A stretch of DNA of 64,000 nt from assembly GCA_029990175.1 (NCBI GenBank), contig JARKIP010000033.1, positions 6,076,001-6,140,000 of the forward strand, in the 5' to 3' direction. The notes under the pieces were generated by a model that saw nothing but the letters and a program-made list of their open reading frames with translations, searched no databases and was not told the origin of the DNA. The position numbers and the translations under genes were made by a program. Positions 1-10,290 of the stretch are shown in pieces (position 1 is the stretch's first letter; every line of letters begins with the position of its first letter). The DNA comes from Petunia secreta (taxonomy: Eukaryota > Streptophyta > Magnoliopsida > Solanales > Solanaceae).

Positions 1-112
1 ACACCTTATAGACTTATATTAGGTGGTGACTCAGATCTCAAACTCAAACGAGTTACCCAGTCAAACCCAAACCTTGACTCGCTCCGAGTTAGGTAACAAT
101 ATGGGTATGACA
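1..112 (+). repeat. 3' end of the 5' LTR of element A
   Basis: This stretch aligns with 16617-16728, including the shared terminal ...gggtatgaca. It is followed after three bases by the PBS. The rest of the LTR (about 3.4 kb) lies left of the window. Confidence 0.85.
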
Positions 113-115
113 GAA

Positions 116-133
116 TGGCGACTCCGCTGGAGA
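116..133 (+). other. Primer binding site of element A
   Basis: The sequence tggcgactccgctggaga lies three bases after the LTR end. It matches the tRNA-Arg-type PBS known from Ogre elements, with about one mismatch near its 3' end. The tRNA identity is from memory of the family. Confidence 0.75.
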
Positions 134-786
134 TATTCAAAGTCCGTACCATAGCAAGCTTTAAATATTTTCTGGATTTTACTATCTTAATTATTGTCTA
201 TTTATTTTTGTATTAATTATTATTATTGTGTACTAACTCATTTTTTTTCTTTTTTTTATTTCCGTAATTTATTGATGTATTGTATTTTTTTTAAATATCG
301 TAAAATACTTGACATTATCATTCATAACATCCACCACTCCTAGCACCCTCTTAAATCTTAGAGCCCATAGGAAGGGACGGTTGCGTGGAACCCACGGCCG
401 CCCGTTTCTCACTCAAAATAAACACTTAAGAGAAGGTCTTACAAAATTAGCAAAATATCGAAGCTTTTGGCAGCTTGTAAGCTTTCAACTTTCAAGTTGT
501 CCACTTGAAAGGACCGGTCTAGTAGTACCCCAAATCTTAGTGGAGACGTTACTAAGATCATGCATCATATCATTTTTTAGAAATTATGACCCCGGCCATG
601 CCTAAGTCTTTAGTTCACCATATCTAAACCAAACCCAAATGAGTTACAACCTCCAAGGGGCGTTTAGATATGACTATGCGTGCATATTTTTAAAATTAAA
701 AATGTCAAGTGTACACCATTTATTCTCAAAATAGGAATGGGGTCGAGTCTAACGGTTTTGTTTTTTGTAGGCTACCATGAGTCGTC
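134..786 (+). other. 5' leader of element A with candidate 3' splice site
   Basis: AT-rich untranslated leader. A 98-codon open frame at 309-605 resembles nothing I recognise and is probably chance. A T-rich tract ending in tttttgtag (AG at 769-770) sits just before the first ATGs and looks like a 3' splice acceptor, so the leader may hold an intron. The first ATG (777) opens only a six-codon frame; the long ORF begins at 787. Confidence 0.45.
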
Positions 787-2046
787 ATGATTGTTGACAT
801 TCCAAGAGAGATAAAGGCTTGGTATAGAAATTCTTCTGGTCAATTTGAATTGAGTAAAAAATTGGGTCACTTGCCTTCACTAATGGATGTTGAACCCAAT
901 AAATTCATCATTGAAGCTGCCACTTGTTTTTGGGGCGCTGATAGAAACATTTTTAGATTTGGAGAGCTCAAAATGACACCATTCTTTGAGGAAATAGGGG
1001 GTTTTATTGAAGACCCGGGTTTGAGACGAAAGGGTAATAGATGGAAAGACGCTAGATTTATTATACCGCGTCAACCTACCAAAGAGGAGTTTTGCGAAGC
1101 ATTTGCTTTTCGGACAAATGATGTACCCGAATTTTTACAAAGGTCAAAGTTCAGTTTCATATACTTGTATGATAAGTTCGGTTATGAAAAGAGCTATGAA
1201 AACCACAAAGACGAGTTTGCAACATGCTATGATTGGAAGTGTAAAAGAAATATTGCATTTGCGGTAGTGTGCCTTGGCATTGTCGTGTTCCCACAAGGAA
1301 TGCACTATGAAATCAATACAAAGATAGTCCATTTCGCACATGCCTTATTCTATGGTATCAAGAAGAAAACATGCACTATGGTTCCCAGAATACTAGCTGA
1401 CATCCTTAGAGCCTTGGGAAGATGCAAGAATGGGGCTCGATACTTTGAAGGTTACAACTTGTTATTGCAAGTGTGGCTAACTGAACACCTTCAAAAGAAA
1501 TCAAAGGCAGGCCAAGAGTTCTACGACATGTGCCGTTCAAACCACATATTGGCACAACACTATGGCGTTAAGAGGTTCAAAGCACCCTACTCTACTCACG
1601 AGTTCTATCTATTGTTGAAAAGTTTGAAAGATGAAGACATACAGTGGATGTATCCTTGGTTTACTTCTCCACAGGTTTTGCTCCGGTCAAATATGAAATC
1701 ATTTGTAGTCCTTATGGGTATACGCGGTCTCCAGCCATATATACCTATTAGAGGTTTAAGGCAAGCGGGCAGAAGACAAGATATCCTATTGGTAGGAGAC
1801 ACATTCCGATTCCAAGTAGATTACGAAGAAGATAAAGTTCTATTTGTACCAGAAATTCGCAAGATGTGGAATGAAAAGAGGTTTGCTGAAGAAAATTCAA
1901 CTGAACCAAATAGATACCATGTAGGATGTGGAGTTGGCTATTTGGAATGGTTGAGTAATGACATGAAAAACGCTTCCGTTCCTAAAACCGCCATACCTGG
2001 GGTAGTCAAAGACAAAGAAGGTGAAAACCAGTATAAGATTAAATAG
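787..2046 (+). CDS. Element A extra ORF (aORF1), copy 1, plant-mobile-domain/DUF7745-like
   Basis: This is an open frame of 419 codons upstream of gag. Residues about 38-75 carry the pattern EAATCFWG..., then FRFGELKMTPFFEEIGG. That is the layout of the plant mobile domain / DUF7745 family (a Trp-containing turn, then an FxFGE-like strand and a TP-like helix start). Further landmarks are GYNLLLQVWLTEHLQ and LMGIRGLQPYIPIRGLRQ. Ogre elements are known to carry an extra ORF of unknown function here. The frame stops at 2044-2046 and a coiled-coil extension continues in another frame from 2058, so a frameshift probably removed the C-terminus. It is homologous to the degraded ORF at 2640-4277, a tandem pair. 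Its function is not known and I assign none. The start at 787 is the first ATG in frame. Confidence 0.7.
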   Translation: MIVDIPREIKAWYRNSSGQFELSKKLGHLPSLMDVEPNKFIIEAATCFWGADRNIFRFGELKMTPFFEEIGGFIEDPGLRRKGNRWKDARFIIPRQPTKEEFCEAFAFRTNDVPEFLQRSKFSFIYLYDKFGYEKSYENHKDEFATCYDWKCKRNIAFAVVCLGIVVFPQGMHYEINTKIVHFAHALFYGIKKKTCTMVPRILADILRALGRCKNGARYFEGYNLLLQVWLTEHLQKKSKAGQEFYDMCRSNHILAQHYGVKRFKAPYSTHEFYLLLKSLKDEDIQWMYPWFTSPQVLLRSNMKSFVVLMGIRGLQPYIPIRGLRQAGRRQDILLVGDTFRFQVDYEEDKVLFVPEIRKMWNEKRFAEENSTEPNRYHVGCGVGYLEWLSNDMKNASVPKTAIPGVVKDKEGENQYKIK

Positions 2047-2057
2047 TTGATGGAAAA

Positions 2058-2315
2058 TTGAAGATGTCCGAGAAGCTAGGAAAGGAAGAGCGAAAAAGGC
2101 ACAGACATGAGGTAGAAGACTTAGATCGAGAGTTGGAAGGTCTGAAGAAGGGGTTCGAGGAAAAATGCAATAAAAGTTTCAATCAAAGCGATGGAGGTGG
2201 AGGTTTACTAGCTATGGCTTACTTGATTGTGGCTCAGTTAGACACTGGAAAGATGCAAAAGAAGTTGAAGAAGTCCGATGCCGAATCAAAGATGCTCGAG
2301 GATCCAAATTTTTAG
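2058..2315 (+). pseudogene. Out-of-frame coiled-coil tail of aORF1 copy 1
   Basis: These 85 codons are rich in Lys, Glu and Arg, with a heptad-like stretch (residues about 3-40), then SDGGGGLLAMAYL. It follows copy 1 after 11 bases in a different frame. Position and composition match the charged C-terminal region of the second copy (about 3860-4277), so I read it as the frameshifted C-terminus rather than a separate gene. Confidence 0.5.
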
Positions 2316-2639
2316 AATAGATTTCTTTTATGTTTTTGTCCGTTGTAATCAAACTAGGTTTATAAAAGCACAATGGTTTGGTGGTCAGTCGAGAATAAAG
2401 GGCTAACACTTGCGTGTTTAATTTTAAAATTATTCAAGCTTAGGAAGGCTAACGTCCTTGGCATGTCATAGTCCATTAGCAAACCTGGTCCAAACGTCGA
2501 GAAGGATTTCCGGCCCCGAAAGAGAAAAAACTGCATCCTCGCAGAGATTTAAAGAGATGTTTGCGCAAAATATTGACCGTTTGCTTGGGTGTGATCAAGA
2601 CTATAGGATTATTTTGATTTTCTGTCTTGTTTTCAGACT
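2316..2639 (+). other. Spacer between the two aORF1 copies, with acceptor-like site
   Basis: No gene is seen. A pyrimidine-rich run ending ...cttgttttcag (AG at 2635-2636) resembles a plant 3' splice site and lies directly before the homologous start of the second copy. It could be the end of an intron or the remains of a leader that was duplicated with the ORF. Confidence 0.4.
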
Positions 2640-4277
2640 TTGGCTACAAGAGGTACACTTCACTTTGAGACCAGCTTCCAAGCTCCTCACCTGATCAGGC
2701 TCTAGTGGGATGATTCGGCAGCGATCATCAAGTTTCATGTTCAAAAGGTGTTGGGAGAATTGGTGGCCCTTAAGGCTTACACAGCTATGCCCGGTCTAGT
2801 CGAAGCCGCTACGCATTTCTGGGACTACAAAAGGGCGGTGTTCTATTTCAATGGTTTGGAGTTGGCACTAATGTTAGAAGAGGTAAGAGGTTTGGCAGGG
2901 TTAGAACCTGGGCCCGAGACCATGATTTACCCCCGAGATGCGGAGCCTAAGGAGTTCATTGAGCTGTTACAAGCTCCTTATGATCCATATGTCGAGGGAG
3001 TGCGTGATGGAAAGGTTACCTTGGAGTTCCTGTATTCTAGATTTGGAGATCCAACTCTTAGACATGATTGGACAAGGGTATGGAAAGTTCAAGATTGGGA
3101 ATGGACTGAGTCTATTGCCTTCATTATTGCCTTTTTGTGAAGTGTGGTCTTCCCCAAAAAAGAAGGGAAGATCGACATAAGGCTGGGAAGGGTAGTTGAA
3201 GGATTGCATAAAGGTGCTCACAAGCACCAAGTGAGTTTGGTTCCAATGATTGTTGGATAAATCTACAAAGCTCTAACCAAGTATAGAAAAGGAGGAGATT
3301 TCTTCAAAGGGTGCAACTTCTTGCTACAAATTTGGTTGATAGAACAGTTACACAAGGTCACAATCAGTCCAATAGAACAAAGGGCGTCAAGGGTTGGTGG
3401 CATCCTTTGACATAACACTCGCATGGCTGGCACGACAGCATGGGAAGACCCTGCAAACGTGCGAGGATGGTACGCCAAGTTTGAATAGTTACAAGAAGTG
3501 CAGTGGGTTATAGAAAACTGTGCTGGCTTCGCCATTTTTGTACAAGGTCAAGATACTACTTTCTTGATATTGATTGGATTCCGAGGAACTCACCATTGTG
3601 CTCCCCTAAGAATCCTCCGGCAAGTAGGAATGACACCACAAACTCCTCAGTTGACAAAAGAAAGAAGTTTCAATGTTGACATAAAAGACATTGAACACCC
3701 GATGGTTGGTACAATATTGGCAATATAGGAAGAGAGGGTAACTATGAAGTTTTGTCGTGGCCGAGACATCAGGGTTAACCTCGGTGCTACTTTGACCTAT
3801 CCTCAATGGCTCAGTGAAGATAGAGAGAAGTTCCAATCAAAGACAACATTGAACAGGAAAGTTGAAGCTCCAAGTGTTGCTGAGAAATACAAGAAAATGG
3901 GGCACAAATTCGATCAAAAGAAGAAAGAGTTAAGGATAACACAAGAAAGGGAGATGAGAAGGCAATACAAGGAAAAAATCAAGGGAGATGAACTTAAGTA
4001 CTGGATAGGCAAAACTATGGCAGCTAGACAAGCCGTTGGGAATCTGCAAAACCTGCTCAAAGGATGGGGAGACCACTTCAAATCAGTACCGTTGGCAGAA
4101 AAGGAAATAATGGGAGTAGAAATCTGTGAGTTCTTTGCAAAAGCATTGAGTGACATGCGAGTGGAGAAGGACCTTATGGAGATGTTTGTTGCCCCTCCAC
4201 CAGCAAACTTGGCAAATGGACCTAAAGAAGAAACCGAGGAAAAGGAAGAGGGAGAAGATGTTGGTGCTGATGCTTGA
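2640..4277 (+). pseudogene. Element A aORF1, copy 2, nonsense-riddled paralogue of copy 1
   Basis: One reading frame covers the whole stretch, interrupted by stops at about 3138, 3257, 3408, 3487 and 3727. The N-terminal part holds VEAATHFWDYKRAVFYFNGLE, parallel to copy 1's EAATCFWGADRNIFRFGELK. Later GCNFLLQIWLIEQLHK parallels GYNLLLQVWLTEHLQK, and PLRILRQVG parallels PIRGLRQAG. The last 177 codons (from 3744) hold YPQWLSEDREKF, matching copy 1's YLEWLSNDMKN, then a charged coiled coil and an acidic Glu-rich tail. Identity to copy 1 is low, so the duplication is old or the two came from different elements. The function is unknown. Confidence 0.7.
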
Positions 4278-4739
4278 TCCAAGAACCTCTTTGCTTTGCA
4301 CATAGTCCACTCGTCCTTAGTCGAGTCATTTTTCTTTCAAGTTGTCTTTTCCGTTTAGTCGAGTCGTTGTCTTTCTTTTTCAAAACTAGTGATTTTAATA
4401 AAGCCAAGCAAATCAAATAAAATTTCGTTACTTTGGATTTTTAGACTTGTGTTGATTATGCTCAAGCAAACAAAATGATGTATTCGATGCAAACATTACT
4501 TTGAATCATCGATAGGCCTACTTATGGCATAAAAGACACCCCCTGCATAATAGGACGTGAGGTTATTACATTAATGCTAACACTTTACTCATATTGTTTT
4601 CTTTGTTTTTGTTATTTTAGTCCCAAATCCCTGAAGTTTGATTTGTGCATTCTGGCCCCGCCGCAGTACCGGTTGAGATCCAAAGGATCAATTCCAACAC
4701 CCCCCTTTACCTACAAGAACAAGGACGAGACGTAATATC
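4278..4739 (+). other. Spacer between aORF1 and gag, with acceptor-like site
   Basis: AT-rich, no gene recognised. A T-rich run ends in gttattttag (AG at 4619-4620), about 120 bases before the gag start. It is a further candidate 3' splice site. Confidence 0.4.
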
Positions 4740-6454
4740 ATGGCTGACTTTGACAAAGCTGGAAATGTTGGAGGAACCCCTGAAAAGCAAGGAGTGGCTG
4801 TATACGAGGAATATGCTAAGCTGGAGCAAAGGCTATTTGAGCTCGAGAATAGGGTTCCTCTTGTCCATGCTGATGGAACCACCGAACTAAACAGAACGTT
4901 CCGCCCTCACGACAATGATCCATTGTTCCCTGAGAAAGACATCCCATACCCTACTTACATCGCACCATTAAAAGCACCACAAAACAACCTCCCTACCTTT
5001 ACCGCCGAAACCAAAGCCATTTCATCCCCCACTAAAGATCACGACATGTATGCATGGATAGAAGATTCGTTGGGGTTGGACATGATGAGAAGATTCGCAT
5101 GCAGTTTTTCAACCGTAGCTTGACAGGCGATGCACTGGTGTGGTACTCAAAGCTACAAACAAAGAAGTGGACAAGCTGGGAAGCAATGGCTGGAGACTTT
5201 GTTGACAGTTTCAGGCACAACACTGATGCCATGCTTGATCAATTCTATCTAGAGAAGCTGAAGAAAAAGCCCACTGAAACGTTTAGGGAGTTTGCAACTA
5301 GGTGGATAGCTGAAGCTGCTAAGGTCTAGCCTCCTATGGAAGACACAGAGATAGAGAAACTTTCATTCACATACAGGAGGATGTCTACTTTGACAAGGCA
5401 AGACAACAAGTTCCGGGATTTGGTCAAGATTGGAGACATGGTAGAAGATGGATTGAAAACTGGCAGGATTGTTAGCCTGGCTGCACTATAAGCCACTAAC
5501 AAAGCATTACAAACTGGTAGCACATAGGCATTGAAGAAGAAGAAGGACGACGTTTCCTTCGTTGTTACATCACTTGAACACTCTCCCACCCATAACCACT
5601 GCTACCAAACACCACCTCTATCATACCCATATGTTCCACCATCACCCGCCTATCCAGTCTACAACACCCGACCCATCTTCTAAAATCCACCTTCACAAAG
5701 AGCACCATACCCACAAAGTCCGAACAACAGAAATTCCAATACCTACCCAGCAAGACCTCGCACAGACAATAATCCAAGACCCAAAAGAAACTATACTCCA
5801 TTAGCCAAATCTCGCACTCAGCTATTTGAAAGTCTCAAAGCAGCAGGCAACATGCAACCCATCCCATTCAAAATGCCTAATAGAATGTCACTATTCTTCG
5901 ACCAAACCAAAACCTGTGCCTACAACTCTGGCGGGACCTGGTCATGACACCAAAAAGTGTTATGCTCTAAGAGATAAAGAACAAGACCTGATCGATCAAA
6001 AGGTGATCCACTTGAAAATAGAAAATGTGCACAATAACCTTTGCCTAATCACGGAGATAATAGGGCGAACTTGATCGAGTTAGATGAAGAATGTAACTTG
6101 GAAGGAACCATTGTCAAAGAAAAGGAGGCTACACCAGCATCTGCCTCTATTTCCCAAGCAGCTAAAGCACCAGAGCCTATCGAAGTAGAGGTGGCTCCAA
6201 AATTCTATGTTGACGTAGTCCCTCCTTACAATGATAAAGCAGTGCCATGGGATTATGAAGTAGAGAAGAAATGCAAGTCGGTAGTCGAGACCATGGCAGC
6301 ACAAGGAATGACTAGGAGTGGGAGAATCTACACTCTCAAGCATCTTGTTCAAGGTAGACGAGGCACCAGCGAGGAGGAGTCCGAAGAATTCTGGAAGAAA
6401 GTTCAAGCAAAAGAATACTTTGTGGTTGAACATTTGGGCAAGACTCCTGGATAA
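4740..6454 (+). pseudogene. Element A gag
   Basis: Gag would package the RNA into virus-like particles. The start at 4740 (MADFDKAG...) leads into a coiled-coil-like segment (EEYAKLEQRLFELENRV) and then a Pro-rich stretch. Near 5054-5123 the frame changes, and the retrotransposon gag core follows (FFNRSLTGDALVWYSKL, then KKPTETFREFATRW). Stops occur at about 5327, 5489 and 5526. A degraded zinc-finger-like stretch follows at about 5900-5990 (CHYSS... GHDTKKC). The final open part (6041-6454) is a Pro/Glu-rich linker. Compared with Ogre gags, the segment before the core looks shortened, so a deletion beside the frameshift is likely. Confidence 0.75.
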
Positions 6455-6599
6455 ATCTCTGTTCTAGCTCTACTCCTTAAATCAGAGAGCTATCAAAATA
6501 CCTTGATGAAAGTATTAGATGAAGCACATGTCCCGGTGGACACCACAGTTGAGAACTTGGCTAGCATGGTTGGGCAAGTTATGGAATCCAATTGAATCG

Positions 6600-6970
6600 C
6601 CTTCCATGAAGATGAGCTACTACCAAAAAGGTTGAGTCAAAACAAGGCCCTGCATGTCACTATCAAATGCAAAGATTGGTTTTTGGGGAAAGTTCTGATC
6701 GACGGAGGATCTGGCTTGAATATATGTCCATTCATCACTCTGAAGAGAATAGGGATTGATCAAAGCAAGATTAGAGATAGCAACATGATGGTAAAGGCAT
6801 TTGATGGTTCACAAAGAAGCACCATTGAGGAGATCGGCTTAACTATAATGGTCAGTCCCGTGGAATTCACTGCTGAATTTCACGTCATGGACATCTCCGC
6901 TTCTTACAGTTTACTATTAGGAAGACCTTGGATTCACTTGGCTGGGGCAGTGCCTTATACCTTGCACTAG
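6600..6970 (+). pseudogene. Element A aspartic protease
   Basis: Open from 6632 to 6970 (112 codons). The active-site region reads VLIDGGSGLNICP; the catalytic Asp is present and followed by Gly-Gly-Ser instead of the classical Thr/Ser-Gly. I recall DGGS as common in this lineage, so it need not be a defect. The second conserved block SLLLGRPWIHLAGAVPYTLH is near the end, where a TAG interrupts the frame. It would cleave the Gag-Pol precursor. Confidence 0.75.
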
Positions 6971-7470
6971 ACAGTGAAGTTCGAGTTGGACAACAAAGAG
7001 GTGGTAAATTTTCGCGAAGGAAGAAACTCCATTTACAATGAACAAACCATACCAGCAATTGAGGGGAACACTACCGACGGACAAACCTTCTATACTGTGG
7101 AGCTTGTGGGAAGAGTGCAGAGTAGCCGAGGAGGATACCACAAAAACTAAAACAAAAGTTGGAATCCCAATAAGAATAACATTGATACAGCCCAAGGAGG
7201 ATATACCGCACACTTCGCTCCTAAACTCATCAACACACCACCAGGGACTAAAGAGAAAAAGAGAAATTTCTGCAGTGCTTATTGGGATGGCCGGGGCAAA
7301 GGATATGAAGGGAGGAACTTGATCTGGGAACCCATAATATCTGATTGAGGTGTGTCTTCACGTGAATTTCGTGAGACCATACCTGCCAAAATAGAGAAGC
7401 AACCGATATAGTCACCCAATGCTCGTCCTAACTTGAAGCGCATTTCTGAAGAAATAAAGGGAAAGCAAGT
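6971..7470 (+). pseudogene. Degraded link between protease and G-patch-like segment
   Basis: Pol-like coding DNA continues (FELDNKEVVNF-type residues right after the stop) but with several stops and frame changes. No separate domain is recognised. Confidence 0.4.
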
Positions 7471-8007
7471 ATGGCTACCAAAATACGTGAACTTGCACCT
7501 ATGGAGGTGGTGATCGAGGAGCCGTACGTACTCCCACAGCCTGTGAAGTGGCCTGGAGACTGGGTTATAAGCATCATGATAAGGCAAGGCTATGAACCTG
7601 GGAAAGGTTTGGGCAAAAACCTAGATGGCATGGTTGAACCGTTTCAAATTGTGATGAGGCCCGACAACGAGAAAGCCGGCATAGGGTACATTGTAACTTA
7701 TGAGAAAAGCATGGAAGAAGCTTTGCTGGACTTCAAATACTACCAGAGAAGCACCGAAACTCTCCTACATATTTTCACCTCGTCTTGCTACTTGGATGGT
7801 CGTAAGGGGGAGGCAACTGCAACACAAGAGGTTGAGCCAAAGATTGCTGACGCTGAAGAGGATTTACTGGCAGGCATGCAAAAAATGTTCCTATCTGAAG
7901 AAGACTGCTGTGTGATCTTAGAAGAGCATGTTGAACCTCCTGGACTGGCAAAAGCTGAATCTGCAGCTGCACTGAACAACTGGATCACTAACCTGGCCCG
8001 AGCTTAG
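7471..8007 (+). CDS. Element A G-patch-like segment at the end of gag-pro
   Basis: This is an open frame of 178 codons. Residues about 38-50 read RQGYEPGKGLGKNLDGM, a Gly-rich motif close to the G-patch consensus, an RNA-binding type domain. Such a motif is often seen after protease in Tat/Ogre elements. The rest is acidic and not recognised. It ends at a TAG just before the candidate intron, as expected if RT is reached only by splicing. Confidence 0.6.
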   Translation: MATKIRELAPMEVVIEEPYVLPQPVKWPGDWVISIMIRQGYEPGKGLGKNLDGMVEPFQIVMRPDNEKAGIGYIVTYEKSMEEALLDFKYYQRSTETLLHIFTSSCYLDGRKGEATATQEVEPKIADAEEDLLAGMQKMFLSEEDCCVILEEHVEPPGLAKAESAAALNNWITNLARA

Positions 8008-8217
8008 CGTAGACCTTGGTAGAGCTGGGGAATAGAGTTTATTTATGCTTTCCAAAAATAAAACCCAACCTCGAGTCGTGGAACTTGCATTTTTCCTTTT
8101 TCTCTTTTAACATGTCTCCCTACAAACTTTGTTTAGCAAGGATTCATAAATAAAATATTACTCTATTTCCTTTTATTTTATTTTAATCTTTTAATTATGC
8201 AATATTTTATTTTTCAG
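8008..8217 (+). other. Candidate intron between protease and RT regions
   Basis: Ogre elements are known for an intron between protease and RT. This AT-rich stretch ends in a long T-rich tract and ...tatttttcag (AG at 8216-8217). Coding potential resumes directly after it. The donor is uncertain; GT at 8009 or 8019 are the nearest candidates. Confidence 0.5.
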
Positions 8218-9924
8218 CATTCAAACTAATAATTTCATTGAGTCTGCAACTGCAACGTGTAACGAAACTACAGAGCTTGAGGAACCTGATTGTGACTATG
8301 ATGAGTTTGATGAAGTAACACAAGAGGAAATCGAAAGATTTGAAAATAAGCCCAAACCAAATCTAGAAGAGACTGAGGTGATAAATCTGGGAGAGGATAA
8401 AACAATAAAAGAAACAAGAATCAGTGTGCACCTCACTACAGAAGACAGAAAAGAGTATATTGAATTTCCTAAGGAATATGAGGATGTATTTGCATGGTCG
8501 TATGATAATATGACCGGCATAAGCACGGATGTAGTGGCTCATAAATTGCCCATCAATCCAGGCTTTCGGCCATTCAAGCAAAAAGCCCGAACTTTCAAGT
8601 CATCTACCTTGGTAAAGATTGGAGAAGAAGTGACCAAAAAGCTCAATGCAGGGATTTTGAAAATGGTCAAATACCCGACTTGGTTAGCCAACATTGTCCC
8701 AGTACCGAAGTAAGACGGGAAACTCATAGTTTGTGTAGACTACAGAGACCTGAATAGAGCCAGCCCAAAAGATGATTTCCCTTTGCCAAATATACACATC
8801 TTGATTGACAATTGTGCGAAGCACAAACTGCAGTCTTTCGTGGATTGTTTCACTGGCTACCATCAAGTACTTATGGATGAAGAGGATGCCGAGAAGACAA
8901 CTTTTACCACATCTTAGGGAACTTACAGTTACAAGGTGATGCCGTTTAGTTTAAAGAATGCTGGAGTAACTTACATAAGGGCAATGACTACGATGTTCCT
9001 TGACTTGATGCACAAAGAAATTGGAGTATATGTGGATGACGTGATCATCAAATCAAAGAAAATCTCAGAACAATTAGATAATTTGCGCAAGTTTTTCAAT
9101 CTCTTGTGAAGATACAATTTGAAGCTAAATCTAGCAAAATATGCTTTTGGTGTTCCAGCGGGGAAGCTTTTGGGTTTTATTGTCAGCAGAAGAGGCATCG
9201 AGTTAGATCCAGTCAAGATCAAAGCCATCAAGGAATTGCCACCACCAAAGAGTAAGAAAGAGGTTATGAGTTTCTTGGGATGACTCAACTACATCAGTCG
9301 GTTCATAGCTCAATCCACGGTCATCTGTGAACCAATAATCAAGTTATTGAAGAAAGATTCAGCAATCGAATGGACAGGGGACTGCCAAAAGGCATTTGAC
9401 CAGATAAAAAAGTATTTGTCTTGCCCACTCGTGCTGGTTCCACCCGAACCTGGATGACCTTTGATTTTGTACCTGTCTGTGGTAGATTCTGCAGTCGGAT
9501 GCGTATTGGGACAACATGACTCAATCGAAAGAAAGGAGCAAGCAATATACTATCTGAGTAAGAAGTTCACTCCCTACAAAGCCAAGTACACTCTGCTGGA
9601 GGGCACGTGTCGTGCACTGACTTGGGTAGCGCAAACGTTGAGACACTGCCTGACATCCTATGCAACTTTGCTGATATCAAGGATGGACCCTCTCAAGTAT
9701 ATCTTCCAAAAGCCGATGCCTACAGGGAAGTTGGCCAAATGGCAAATGCTACTCAGTGAATTCGACATCACCTTCATCACTCAAAAGGCGTTAAAGGCTC
9801 AAGCCTTAGCAGAGCATATGGCCGAGAATCCGGTATATGATGATTATGAGCCTTTGTATACTTATTTCCCAGACGAAGAAGTCATGTTCGTAGGGGAAGA
9901 CATCATAGAGGAATACGAAGGCTG
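8218..9924 (+). pseudogene. Element A reverse transcriptase and RNase H
   Basis: The frame starts with an acidic lead and then FAWSYDNMTGI (about 8490), the usual entry to a Tat RT. RT landmarks are ILKMVKYPTWLANIVPVPK, YRDLNRASPKDDFPLP and the active site GVYVDDVIIKSK (about 9030), so the YVDD is intact. RNase H follows (GCVLGQHD..., AIYYLSKKFTPYKAKYTLLE). In-frame stops occur at about 8710, 8917, 9107, 9282 and 9457, several in otherwise well conserved blocks. The last part, 9461-9925, is open. Confidence 0.8.
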
Positions 9925-10290
9925 AAGATTATTCTTTGATGGAGCGGTGAATTTCAAAGGAGTCGGCATTGAAGCGGTACTGGTTTCCGAGACTAGTCAA
10001 AATTATCCTATCACAGCAAAACTGAGGTTTCCTTGCACTAATAACATGGCAAAATATGAAGCTTGCATCATGGTTCTTAGAATGGTGGTAGACATGAACA
10101 TACAAGAGCTGTTGGCAATTGGAGATTCTGATTTGTTGATTCACCAAGTCCGAGGAGAATGGACGGCAAAGAATTCTAAAATATTTTCCGTACCTCAAGT
10201 GCATAAACGAGTTGAAGCAAAGGTCCACCAAGATAGAGTTCCAGCATGTACTTAGGCTGCAAAATGAATTCGCAGACGCTTTGGCCACCA
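9925..10290 (+). pseudogene. Element A second, archaeal-type RNase H
   Basis: After a TGA at 9922-9924 the frame continues with LFFDGAVNFKGVGIEAVL, then TNNMAKYEACIMVLRM and IGDSDLLIHQVRGEW. These are the DG..., NxxEY/E and GDS acidic blocks of the archaeal-type RNase H that Tat elements acquired in addition to their own. A frame change near 10212-10255 leads into the next block (NEFADALATISSM). Confidence 0.75.

Noticed and set aside
309..605. 98-codon plus-strand ORF in the leader of element A
   Set aside because: No recognisable domain, and it lies between the PBS and a candidate splice acceptor. Its length is compatible with chance.
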